DNA from: Membranipora membranacea
Taxonomy: Eukaryota > Bryozoa > Gymnolaemata > Cheilostomatida > Membraniporidae
Length of the DNA: 64,000 nt
Reading direction: 5' to 3'
Assembly (NCBI GenBank): GCA_914767715.1
Contig: OU612073.1
Span: 4,586,001 to 4,650,000, forward strand
The notes under the pieces were generated by a model. It did not search any database, had not been told where the DNA came from, and worked only from the letters and a program-made list of their open reading frames with translations. Numbering within the stretch: the stretch's first letter is position 1; the number at the start of each line of letters is the position of its first letter. Both the position numbers and the translations under genes were made by a program. Below are positions 51,869 to 62,199 of this stretch, one piece after another.

Positions 51869-54800
51869 TTTTTAATATTATTTATATATTTAATAGCAAA
51901 TAATAGTTATTATGATGGATTTTTGTTTTGTTTTGTAATATTTAAAATCAAAGACTTTGATTTCAGTTGCTGTTAGTGAGGAGGACTCTATCATGTATTA
52001 TGAGGCTGGTGAAGACTGGTGGACGTACAATAACAACTCCTTTGTTCCTCTATTCACTGATGATGTGGATAACTGGAGTTGGACATCCTCAGAATTCAGA
52101 AACAAATCATATGCATTATGTGGGGAAGACACCGCCTGCCTTATTGATGTATATATCACTGGGGATCTAGCTATCGGTGAAAGCAGTAAGGCTACTGCAG
52201 AGGAGAGCGCTAAGATAAGTGCTGCTCTGGGTATGTATAAGAGTGACTGTCAATGATGTCATTATTCGCTGTCAGGGGAAAAGATTCCATATTAAAACAC
52301 CTAGACTTCCAACAGATTAAATTCTATTACCAACAGTTTTTTCTCTTATTTTTGTTTAATTTGTTTTTTTAACATCGATACATATACAATCCGGATTGAA
52401 TGTAAGTAAGCATGTGAAGTAATCAGTTATCAATGTATTGCAATCAATCACTCATTTCATCCATATGGGAAATATTAAAAATATTGCAAAAATTGTTTCT
52501 CTTTGTGTTTCAGGGAATTTTGCTCCTACCATCAATGCATCATCAGAGATTCTAGTTATTATTGGTGAAGAATTCACCTACAATATTCTTGTAAATGATT
52601 CTAATGGTGATGACATCACAGTCTCTACTAGTCTGAATACATCAGCTCAGATAACAGGTCCTAATGCTGACGGTGAGGTGGAGATAACTTTTACGTTACT
52701 TCCAGACGACATATCTGAGAATGCAACAGACTTTAGTTTCGCCGTAAGAGCAAAGGTATGGTGTAGGAAATAAAGTCAAAAACTGGAAGAAACATCACAA
52801 GTAAAATAAAACCCTGAAACTTCTGCCATCAATTGGGATTAATGAACTTGACTTCAATTTTACCTACGGAGCATAGCAAATAAACTTCTCACCAAGGCTT
52901 TGAACAACTGGTTACACTAGTCTGAGCCCCCCAGACTCTTGCCCACCATCCGACGGCCCCCCGGCCAGTCACGCATGGTGTTTGATATCCCACTGAGGAT
53001 CCAGAATTTCTGCAAACAAGAAATGTAAGAACACTCTTGTTTATACCTCAGATGATTTGATGGAACGGTTGTCTAATTACAGGATTCTGTTGATACAGTA
53101 ACAGTACACACACCACTAGTCATGTTATGTAACTGTGTGAATAATGGATCATGTATAGAACTCACTGATATACAGATAGAGGACATAGAAACAAGGTGAG
53201 GTGGCAGATAACATGCTTAACTATCTGCTGGACGTTCAGGTGCAATTAAATGATAGGCTATGGTTCATGGTCAAATCATGTCACACAACATTTTGTGTTT
53301 AGGGATACCGTTGAATTTCTTTGTACATTATAAAATATTTATTGTTTTGCAGCTCGATATTGTTAGACTGCGAATGTCCGACAGGTTACACTGGAGAACT
53401 CTGTGAGTCAGATCTGGACGCCTGTGATTTAACAGCCAATCCATGTCATCCTGGAGTTCTCTGTGTGGATGATCCAGCACCTGCCGATCAGGATGGTTAC
53501 ACGTAAGTAACTCTTTCAATAAGCTTCGATCTCCAAGTTCCCATCAAGAGTAAGAAAACCGGACCCACTTTGTTTCTTTAACTCTTTTTATTTCTATATT
53601 TATTTATTTATAGAGGTTGGTATATAGCTCTAGCCTGGGATTCAGGCCAACAATTGGGCCTCGTCTGTATTATTGGTTGTGATGGATATTCTTTCTGTGG
53701 TGTTATCTAATCATGTGTAACTATCACACATTTCTGAATAGACCCATGCCCTTGTGTTTTGGTTTTGTTTTGATTGGATGATTGGTTGTTGTGTTGTTGT
53801 CAAAAACACTCAACCCGAGTAGATAACTCCAAATTGTTGAACTGAATCCCAGTCAAATATAGCTCCCATATCACTCGCCTTAGCTCCTGCTCTGGGCATA
53901 TGTGGACCATTAATACCATAGTTTGTACATGCAGAAAGTCCTGTTATCAGCTAAGCAGCTCAGTGTTTCTCTCATGATAATCATACATTGGGTTTATGAT
54001 CTCAACCGTGACATCCGAAGGTCGCAATAAAGTAAAACCAAATAAAGTGTGAACTTGCTCTCCATACTGAATGTATCATTATAACTGGTGCTTAAGGTTA
54101 ACCTCCCTTGAAATTTATCATGTAGGTGCGGAGACTGCCCTGCTGGCTACACTGGAGATGGTAAATCATGCGCTGACATTGACGAGTGTTTATTAGACAG
54201 CTGTGATCAGATATGTGTAAACTCTCCTGGCTCCTTTGTATGTACTTGTACTGGTGGATATACACTCAACACAGATGGGATCGATTGTGATGGTGAGTGT
54301 GACTTGAGTATATCATCAACATACCAGCCTCTATATTTATTATTTTCTTTTACATTTGATAGGTTTGTGCCAGTTGAGATATGTAAAATAAAAACATATT
54401 CAAATCATGTAGAAAACATTGAGCAGTTTGTACCATCATAATAAAAAAGTAAATCTACATTGTCCAAATAAATCGGGATATTTTAAGACAAAGACCCACC
54501 AAAGTGACAACCACAAACAGTCCTACAGCATGATTATAAATCTATTTAAATGTTTTTGAGGTGGAATGTTTGTACAGCAAAAATACAGTTGCACTCACAG
54601 TCATCCTCTGTGGTGCTGTTAGTATTTCTTGTTGATATTTTTTGTATTATTATCGTAGACATTGATGAATGTATAACAGAACAGCCTTGTCACCAGGTTT
54701 GTGATAATAGTGAAGGATCCTACACCTGTTCATGTAATGATAACTTCCAGCTGAAGAATGACAGCATCAACTGTGAACGTAAGTGTATCGTAACCACAGG

Positions 54801-57800
54801 CAGTTGAGACAATTGATATTTCAGAATTTCTCTACATTGATACAAGATTTTGACTTTAACTCTTTTGACACCTTTATAAATTGCTGTACAAAGATTGTGC
54901 CTAACTGCATTGTCTTGCATTTAGAATTTTCTAGTGTATATTGCACCTCTCACCTGAGCACCAAGATAAATATACACAAATCAAAATCCATGATACGAAA
55001 ATAATATAGGGCATGTGCAACAGTATCCCACAATGCAGTATCCAGGGAGCTATCTGATTATTGATGAGAGAGTCTGATTATCAGGAGGGTAGGAGGCTGA
55101 AGCTATCCTGTAGTTATGTTCTCCTGATACATTATGAGTTTTCACTTAATTTAATGACTAGCAAAATTAGACTGTAGCAAAGATAACAACTCCCTTGTCA
55201 TCTTATTTTAGCCTCAAACCCCTGTGAAGATCCAAACCCATGTGATTCCACATACGGGATCTGTGATGTGGTCGGGAATCAGACACAGTGTTCATGTGTG
55301 AGAGGATATGAGCTGACAGCTGATAGCACTACATGTGCTGATATAGATGAGTGTGATATTGATACGGCAGCATGTGCACAACTCTGTGAGAATACTAACG
55401 GCAGCTATACATGTAGCTGTGATGATGGCTATCGGCTTGCTGAAAATCAACATGATTGTAATGGTAGGCTCTTTTACATTGACAGCTGCTGTTGGGTTAT
55501 CTTCTAATAGCTACAACCCAAGTCAATAAAGCAGTAAAGCTAGGAACATTACTGGGATAATCTGCTCAGTGACTGATAGTAATTCCCAAAGTTTTCAAGT
55601 TACATTATTCCTCCTGAAGGTGCAAAATAAGAGCACATCAGTGATTCTATGATGAAAAGTTCTTACTGTTCGAGGTAAATCGAGTAAGATCTTGGGCTTT
55701 AACAGACATTGAGCTGACGTATTGATCTTCCTCCGATTTTTATCTCGCTAATAATATTTGGGATAGAAATGCAAAGAAATTAGTTAATTTTTTTTCCAGT
55801 GTACATTTGTTATATTTATTTTAATACAGATTTGAATGAGTGCCTGCTAGGAACATATCAGTGTAACTCCACTCAGACATGTTCCAACCAACCAGGTAGC
55901 TATGAGTGTGTTTGTGGAACCAATCAAGTGGATGATGGTGGTATATGCAAAGGTAAGTGGATGAAGATACTGTCAGCATTGATTGATAAAGTAACAGGCG
56001 TTGACGCTGATTCACAGTATGTGTTTTCAGTGTAAGTACAGTGACCGCTCATTTATCTCCAGCATGTTTTTTGATGTATGACAGCTGTGAACCTCCAAAC
56101 TCCTACACCTTCCACTTCTATGTAGAATGAGTGGTTAGGAGCGGATACAGCGTACCTTTAACATCGCCCTTATATAAATGTTTTTGCTCAGCTGGTAGCA
56201 GCAGCTCTTATTATGTGATTACAAGTACAGCCCAGGATTGTAAAGGTTCGTTTCAATTCTTCTTACCAGAGATTGTATATGCAGAGCCAGTAGCTAATAT
56301 AACAGAGGATGCTGCTCCCGAAGCGGAATACAACTCTGTCAAGTTCTCAGTAGTCAACATCACATTGAGCCAGGTAAAATCTTAATGAGGGAATAAAAAG
56401 AATATTGAAGTTTTGAAATACCCAATTCATGACTTTTTGCAAAACTGGGTTTATTCAGGGTTGGCAACTTCTAGTTCTATTCCATTCAAAAGGGCAACAC
56501 AAAATCTTCTATTATCCTAAAAGGGAAGCCGATAAGGCATTGTCAATGACCATTCTGAATATAAGTATATATCATTTGAAAATCTGCCAATCTTCTGAAA
56601 GTGAATAGCTAAACAAAATCTTTTTTTTTTTTGATGTGCCATTTATTGAAGAAATTACAAATCAAATTCTGATATTGGTCGACGCAGATGGCAGAGTCAA
56701 ATTAAAAATTGCGAGAAATTTCAAAACAAGTGCAGTGTGTTATTGCTGTTTAGTGAGAATCAGAAGATTTGGCTGGCCCGAAAGAGGGCCGCAAGGTGCA
56801 TGAAATCCTCATACGGGGAATGTGATACATCCTAGAATCTAGAATGCATCCTTTAATTGAGTTGAATGATCTATAATTGATTATTGAACGTAATTTATAT
56901 GGAATATTGTTAAAAGTAGATGCTATGATATTATCTAAAAATTCATTTGAAGTTGGGTGTAATAATAAGTTTAATTATTGGGTGCAAGTAATAAGGTTAA
57001 TTACTAGCCCATCAAATATTCTTTGAATGATGTTCTAGTCAGATAGTTCATCGATATTAACCTTGTGAATTTACTGCTTCAAGAAAATATAACAAACAGG
57101 AATCTATATGGTTGTCATCTATAACAAACTGCATGAGATCCTAATACAGTATGCGAATCGGATGTTTATCTGAAAGATTATTCAGCTATTGTCAGTAACC
57201 CAAGTTTCTTCATTTTAGTATACCGTTGAGAAGGAGATACAACTATTCACATTGTTAGCACAGGCAGCCACCGCTCAATGTAACTTAACATGTGACTATA
57301 GGACAGTCTCTTCAGACACTATGCAACGCGGGTAAGTCAGAAAATATGCTATTGCTTGAACAGATATCTACATGCAATGCAATTTTTGTTCATGAATCAT
57401 GACAAGATGTAGGTACACGGAGACATTTTGAAAGTGAGCAACGCTCCTCAAGTGTTTCACCCCGCTAACTTTTATAAACTGAAGGGTAACTCCAAAGTTA
57501 CTAGAGGGAAAGTTTTTCTCTGACTCTCTGAATCTTGAAATGCATTAGGAGCACCACCGACAGCTTCTGCTCTTAAACTATTGTGTCAACAAACCTATGA
57601 TGGATTTCAGACTAAAAATATGCACTTTTTTACCTTTACGTTATTGAAGCAACTTTTTTATTGAGAACACTGCACAATTTTGCAAATCCGGAAACAAAAA
57701 ATTATTCACAGCATCCTATTTAGACTATCAGTAATGTTAGGAAGCCCAACACAACTGTTTGTCTAACTCTTTGCAGGAACGGATCAGCGTCTCTAACGTT

Positions 57801-60800
57801 CTATAAAGAGTACTTTTCTCGGCTACCCGGATACCCAGACGTAGATGATAATGGAGATCTGTTGTTAGGAATATACGCAATGATACCAGGTACAGGTGTT
57901 CTCAGCTCATCCGATCTTCAAGAGACTGTAGATGAAGCCTCAAGCACAATACTTATCTCTATGGGTAAGCCTATCGTTATTATGATAAGTAGTAACATTT
58001 TACCTGACATGCACTACTGCTATAGTCATTTTGCAAAATCAGAGATGGAAATATCTTTCTTGCTCCAAATTTAGTGAATTTGAGAAAAATTTGAATTCAA
58101 AATCAGGAATGAATGTCATGTATAATGATTTTCATTTGACACATACTCCAGGTACTATCATCAAGGTTGTTTTGCTTACCTGATTGATTCTTGTGCATCA
58201 AACTGTTGTGTTTGAACTTATAGAATGGACAGTGCAGGATATACTGGTTGCTCCTACTACCACACCAACAACAACAACTACCACACCTACGACCACCACA
58301 GTTCCGACAACCACTTCAGTACCAACAACAATTACAACAACCACTACAGTACCAACAACCACCACAGTACCAACAACCACCACAGTGCCTACAACAACAA
58401 CAGAGCCAACAACCACCACAGTACCAACAACCACCGCAGCATCAACAATCACTACAGTATCATCAACCACCACATTACCAACAACCACAACAGTACCAAC
58501 AACCACAACAGTACCAACAACCACCACCACAGTACCAACAACCACCACAGTGCCAACAACCACCAAAGTACCAACAACAATTACAACAACCACTACAGTA
58601 CCAACAACCACCAGAGTACCAACAACAATTACCACTGTTCCAACCACAATTAGCACAGTACCAACAACCACAACAGTACATACACCCGCCACAGTGCCTA
58701 CAACAACAACAGGGCCAACAACCACCACAGTACCAACAACCACCGCAGCATCAACAGTCACTACAGTATCATCAACCACCACATTACCAACAACCACAAC
58801 AGTACCAACAACCACAACAGTACCAACAACCACCACCACAGTACCAACAACCACCACAGTGCCAACAACCACCACAGTGCCAACAACAATTACCACTGTT
58901 CCAACCACAGTTAGCGCCGTACCATCAACAATTACAGAATCAACAATCACTACAGTACCAACAACCACCATGGTACCAACAATAGCAACTACAGAATCTT
59001 CTTCAGCCGAAACGACTACCGCCTCAACAAATACTATCTTCAATACTTCATGCCAGCTGTTAAATAATGTGTGTACACAAAACGCAGAATGCACCCAAGG
59101 AGGGGTGTGTGGCTGTAAGGAAGGATATTTTGCTGAGTCTGGTACTGGAGATTGTATCCCAGGTAAGTGATCATCTCTCTGTTACCAGCAGCAGCTATAA
59201 CAAACATTACTCTGTTGCCAGCAGCTGCATTAAATTGCAGAGTATTATAATAAACAATACAAATGTATGCAACTTTGAATTTGTAACAGGGACGGAATGA
59301 TACATACTTTGAACAAAAGATGGGCAGATAAATATTATCACTATCCCTGAGATCAAAAAGTATTATTTGATAGTCATGTTAGACACTAATATTCCATTTT
59401 TCTTATCCACAAACCTGGTTTGTTTGTGTTATCAGATATTGTACCTGACTCGGACGGTATTGCTGAGTTTGTGTGTGGGTTCCAAATTCAACTTCCTAGT
59501 GGCTGTGACACCGATATAGAAAACCCATCAACAGCGGCATATCAGGAAATGAGACTAACCTATCTTTCTGTGGTAAATATAAATCTACTTCATGATTCTT
59601 TCTACTTTCGGAGTAGCCTATTCTCTCCTTAGAACCCTGAAACCTAAATTTACTTTTGCTAATGTCAAATGTGATTAGTTGACCACAGGCATCCAGACTG
59701 TTTGGAAGTTATTGTTTGCCTGCATGTCGATAAATAATTGCCTTGAGCGTGAAAACCTTTTGCAAATTGCAAAAATATATGAGCAGAAACATGCTAATGG
59801 TGATACGGATAAATATTGTCTCCATCTTTGTGACAGATTTATGGAAAGTTCGGAGGAAGCTTACAGAGGGGATTCATAGGTGTGACAGTCATACAGTTCA
59901 GGTAAACAGACACACTTCTCAAAATAGAAAAATGAGCATTACACTCTGATCTGATCTGATTAGCCAGCAGTCGGCCACGTTTCGACATTGAATTGTTTTG
60001 TGTAGATTATGACCAGGTTTTTTATTGAAAACTCGCTTGAATGTTGCCATTACATATAGATTATGCTGAGCATGATCAGTTTGATATAAGTTTTCACCTA
60101 AAAAACAGCATAAACTTGACCGCTATACTGGTGCACGAGTAAGCCAGGGTAAGCAACTATTAATTCACTCATGAATTGTACTACTCAACCTTGTAACATA
60201 TAGTATGAGTGAGTCTTGAATGATTTCGGCATTCAACCATGGTCATGGCAATGAATGATGCCAAAGTCATGTCAATATCATCTTTTTTTCCCTTTCGGAT
60301 TGAGAATTTTTCTTTATTGACCTAGTTAACCTTGTATTATAGTTCATATATAAATCGTAGTCTGGTGCAGATTTATGACTTATTAGTAACCTAATTTACT
60401 TTTTAACACAGCTGTGTACCACGTGATCAGGGGAGAAGAAGAAGAAGAGCAGTAGAAGCTCAGAGTGATGTTGGTGTCAGTTTTACTGCTGCTGTTAATT
60501 CAACAGTGCCGCTATCAGGAAGCGCTGCCAGTGAACCTACATTTGATGAGCTGACATCAGCTATAACTGACGCTACAGAAGCTGCTGCTAGACAGCAAGT
60601 AACTGTGGACGGGGAGCAAAGTCTATTTGTAGGTTTTGATGCTCCAGTGATTGCAACAGGTAAGTAACATTTACCTACGACTGCGACCTTGTCGGGTTTG
60701 ACACCGATATTTCTGGGACGTTGGATATTTTCATGAGAGCTCAATTCAGTATTTGGGTCAGAAAATAAGCTTTGTTTAAGATTGTACACCAAAGTTCAAT

Positions 60801-61775
60801 ACCCAGGACAAGGTAGGAAAACTGCGTTACTGGTGATCAGCTGACTCGCTAGATCTCAACAATAGTATGTACTAACTCTATATATATGTTTGCAGTTCCT
60901 CCTCCAACAACAACAACAACAACAAAACCAACAACAACAACTAACAACATGAGCCCAGGCTGGTTACCTGGTGTAATAACTGGTGTCTTCTCAGGAATTC
61001 TGCTGATTGTTGTCGTGGCGGTTGCTGTAATTGTATGTGTAAGTATCACTTAAGTGCATGCACATACTCTAGATAAAAACATTGATGTGTGTGTTCTAGT
61101 TTATAACAAAGAAATGATATAACAGCTTCCTACTCATATAATAAGTTACTACATCTCAAGGTATTCATGGTGTTACATTGATTCCGCTGCTAGGTCTGGA
61201 AACATTTGTTTCTTCGATATATTTTCATCAATAATGTGAGGAAAGATATGCATGGCGAGCAGCACAAGTGCTGACTCTGGAATGTTGGTCTAACAACAGG
61301 AATTTAACGTGTCCAATTTTCTGATTTTAGATCAAACGCAAACCAAAGCCACAGATTCACAGATATAACACACTTAAGTACACACATCCTGCACTAAGAT
61401 TTCACAGTAACACTGTTGTGTCAGGACGGAGGTTTGCTGGTAGTTTTGCAGGAAGTGAAACAAGTTCATCCGACTCTTCATCAGATCAGGGTAGAAGACC
61501 TGTAGGGGGAGCTCATGCTCGCTGGCCTAGTAACCTATTCCCGTAAGTTAATCTGACTAACAGTATACTGCATTATCTGGCTCTGGTATTTGAATGCATC
61601 ATTGATAGTGGAGAGTATTGCAGCGTGGTGTGTTAAGTCTTTAACAGCATGTATCTTAAGATGAATGTGATTATGTCACTACCTGATAATGGTATGTTAT
61701 ATTGTTTACAGATATGGGAGAGGTGCTAAACCAGGAAACATCACCAGACAGTATTACAGCGAGTCACAAGCTTAG
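40166..61775 (+). CDS. Membrane mucin gene 3: MUC4-type protein fused to SEA-furin-TM module (3734 aa, 30 exons)
   Basis: Exons: 40166-45653, 45881-46059, 46672-46951, 47271-47455, 47863-47956, 48116-48304, 48695-48863, 49140-49317, 49966-50089, 50760-50906, 51127-51407, 51585-51753, 51967-52230, 52514-52755, 53083-53195, 53353-53502, 54126-54292, 54659-54778, 55212-55463, 55830-55952, 56192-56373, 57219-57331, 57777-57964, 58224-59162, 59436-59572, 59837-59901, 60412-60659, 60896-61038, 61331-61542, 61712-61775. The total is 11205 bases, exactly 3735 codons with stop. Order: signal peptide, mucin domain with a chitin-binding-2-like module, NIDO, AMOP, VWD, cadherin/Ig-like, seven EGF, unassigned domain, second mucin domain, EGF-like, SEA with RRRRR (3521-3525), TM (about 3618-3643) and a 91-residue tail. 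NIDO-AMOP-VWD-EGF-TM is the MUC4 order; the SEA-TM-tail end matches genes 1 and 2. Likely a large adhesive or protective surface mucin. Confidence 0.85.
40271..41932 (+). repeat. Tandem duplication of 831 bases (277 codons) in gene 3 exon 1
   Basis: gctgagccaacaacaaccgc followed by taccgggcc starts at 40271 and again at 41102. Unit-specific features such as gacccttcaactatgaccac and the two CxC motifs recur 831 bases apart throughout. Only a few substitutions separate the copies. Confidence 0.88.
41940..44900 (+). repeat. 21-base minisatellite coding TAEPTT[TS]
   Basis: About 3 kb of nearly perfect 21-base units (gctgagccaacaacaagtac and relatives), roughly 140 copies by length. They alternate between an 'acaagtaca' and an 'acaaccact' type, giving TST or TTT. 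The frame is open throughout, so this is a coding VNTR. Confidence 0.9.
44942..45106 (+). CDS. Chitin-binding type-2 (CBM14/peritrophin)-like module inside the mucin domain of gene 3
   Basis: Within exon 1 the repeats give way to about 55 non-repetitive residues: [20 protein letters not shown], then F.QNG, then [17 protein letters not shown], then NVTC and CPTQC. The D-C-x-x-[FY]-x-Q-x-G, C-x-x-G-x-x-[FY] and C-x-x-x-x-x-V-x-C pattern is that of peritrophin/CBM14 domains. The Cys usually found just before the NG turn is missing, and an extra Cys lies in CVC, so the disulfide set may be rearranged. Chitin binding is possible but not shown. Confidence 0.65.
45881..48304 (+). CDS. Gene 3 exons 2-6: NIDO domain
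   Basis: Exons 45881-46059, 46672-46951, 47271-47455, 47863-47956, 48116-48304, residues about 1830-2138. Starts with [10 protein letters not shown] and [11 protein letters not shown], the nidogen-type N-terminal pattern (L-[FY]-P-x-G ... NNG-x-[IL]-SF). Then [39 protein letters not shown] and [11 protein letters not shown] follow, the core NIDO signature. In MUC4 and nidogen this extracellular domain is thought to take part in adhesion. The exon 6 acceptor is the weaker tttgtaag, but it is required by phase. Confidence 0.85.
48695..50089 (+). CDS. Gene 3 exons 7-9: AMOP domain
   Basis: Exons 48695-48863, 49140-49317, 49966-50089, residues about 2139-2295. Features are [43 protein letters not shown] and [18 protein letters not shown], the eight-Cys AMOP pattern (adhesion-associated domain of MUC4 and SUSD2). 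Phases 2, 0, 1 join cleanly to the VWD exon. Confidence 0.85.
50760..51753 (+). CDS. Gene 3 exons 10-12: von Willebrand factor D domain with GDPH
   Basis: Exons 50760-50906, 51127-51407, 51585-51753. Begins [20 protein letters not shown] and [10 protein letters not shown], a textbook VWD start. The second half has [20 protein letters not shown] and DTENDF, the GLCG-like end. Contains GDPH (residues 2300-2303), the motif at which MUC4-type and other VWD mucins are reported to be cleaved between Asp and Pro. It has fewer Cys than a gel-forming mucin VWD, as in MUC4. Confidence 0.87.
51822..51866 (+). repeat. (TA)n microsatellite in intron 12 of gene 3
   Basis: About 22 uninterrupted AT/TA units. 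Confidence 0.95.
51967..52755 (+). CDS. Gene 3 exons 13-14: post-VWD segment and cadherin/Ig-like domain
   Basis: Exon 51967-52230 carries [28 protein letters not shown] and AIGESS, a segment that follows VWD in MUC4/SUSD2-type proteins. Exon 52514-52755 begins NFAPTIN and has [20 protein letters not shown] and [10 protein letters not shown], a beta-sandwich pattern like the cadherin/Ig-like domain of these proteins. Phases 1 to 0. Confidence 0.7.
52918..52965 (+). repeat. 48-base dispersed repeat, copy B, in intron 14 of gene 3
   Basis: Same length and orientation as the copy at 3480-3527, with 42 of 48 bases identical by eye. Both begin at tagtctgagcc and end in ccccccggc. Confidence 0.75.
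53083..55952 (+). CDS. Gene 3 exons 15-20: seven EGF-like modules
   Basis: Exons 53083-53195, 53353-53502, 54126-54292, 54659-54778, 55212-55463, 55830-55952. The first EGF spans exons 15-16 (NCVNNGSC ... [12 protein letters not shown]). The others are [14 protein letters not shown]..., [14 protein letters not shown]..., [15 protein letters not shown]..., [16 protein letters not shown]..., [16 protein letters not shown]... and [12 protein letters not shown].... Those with D-x-[DN]-E-C and a later [FY]-x-C-x-C are calcium-binding EGFs. Most junctions are phase 1, the usual module-shuffling phase. Confidence 0.9.
53619..53868. repeat. Possible MITE-like inverted repeat in intron 16 of gene 3
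   Basis: ctgggattcag at about 53635 is matched in inverse by ctgaatcccag at 53842, and tatagct sequences flank both. The arms are short and imperfect, about 250 bases apart. Confidence 0.25.
56192..57964 (+). CDS. Gene 3 exons 21-23: unassigned domain between the EGF array and the second mucin domain
   Basis: Exons 56192-56373, 57219-57331, 57777-57964, about 160 residues. Visible pieces are [70 protein letters not shown] and [12 protein letters not shown]. Three N-glycosylation sequons are present. The alternating strand and helix pattern, ending in a helix after GVLSSSDLQ, recalls a divergent SEA-type fold, but I cannot assign a family. Confidence 0.75.
56741..56852 (-). mobile_element. 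Partial copy of the U2-headed repeat in intron 21 of gene 3
   Basis: Contains attgctgttt, cagaagatt, agaggg.cgcaaggtgc, gaatgtgatacatcctagaa and agaatgcatcc, as in the dimer at 16417-16868, but stops before the U2-like head. It is a truncated copy in the same orientation as the dimer. Confidence 0.7.
58224..59162 (+). CDS. Gene 3 exon 24: second mucin domain and EGF-like module
   Basis: The exon (939 bases) starts phase 1 with [11 protein letters not shown], then about 250 residues of TTTVPTT-type repeat with a 309-base (103-codon) internal tandem duplication (caccgcagca at 58432 and 58741). It ends with the six-Cys module [20 protein letters not shown] and [11 protein letters not shown], homologous to the modules closing exon 1 of genes 1 and 2. 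Donor ccag/gtaagt, phase 1. This exon is the counterpart of the giant first exons of the paralogues. Confidence 0.87.
59436..60659 (+). CDS. Gene 3 exons 25-27: SEA-type domain with RRRRR site
   Basis: Exons 59436-59572 (137), 59837-59901 (65) and 60412-60659 (248), the same sizes as in gene 2. Pieces in order: [43 protein letters not shown], then GRRRRRAVE, then [10 protein letters not shown] (strand), [19 protein letters not shown] (helix) and VTVDGEQ (strand). As in the paralogues, the SEA autoproteolysis loop holds a polybasic, furin-type site. Confidence 0.78.
60896..61038 (+). CDS. Gene 3 exon 28: Thr stalk and transmembrane helix
   Basis: [18 protein letters not shown] and MSP, then [19 protein letters not shown] and AVAVIVC. 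This is a single transmembrane segment, closely matching gene 2 (WLPALIAGTLSG). Donor tgt/gtaagt, phase 0. Confidence 0.9.
61331..61775 (+). CDS. Gene 3 exons 29-30: cytoplasmic tail
   Basis: Exons 61331-61542 and 61712-61775. IKRKPK (basic stop-transfer), [37 protein letters not shown] and the C-terminus [13 protein letters not shown]. The same sizes (212 and 64) and the same last 12 residues as gene 2. Stop TAG at 61773-61775. Confidence 0.88.
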
Positions 61776-61812
61776 AGAACAGAACCAGTTTCAGCTGAAT
61801 CTATCATACCAG

Positions 61813-62199
61813 GTACTGCAGTAAAATTCATATAAAAGCCTTATCATGATATATGCTATATTCAGATTAATACTCTCTCTAGTCTAGTTCAAGATTGAAG
61901 TTGATAAAAAGATAAAATTTCACATAAACTAATAGTTGATGTGAAGAATAATCTATGATGATTAAATTTTTAAATTATCAGAAAGACCCGTGTGCCCCAA
62001 TATCTACAATCATCGGTTGTCTCCCAACTCCCTCCCATCAGATCAACTGCAGGCAAGCAACAGTGAAACTATATTGATGGAGTTACTTCTGCTATCCAAT
62101 TTTTTTCGTATATCTTTGCTTCTATCGGAGCATTTTTATTGACATTTATTTATGTTTGCATTGCAACGGTCACATGATACTTAACGTCTTTTATTACAG
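61813..62199 (+). other. Probable 3'-UTR intron of gene 3
   Basis: Donor accag/gtactg 37 bases after the stop, acceptor cttttattacag ending at 62199. It matches the place of the 3'-UTR intron of gene 2. Confidence 0.5.
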
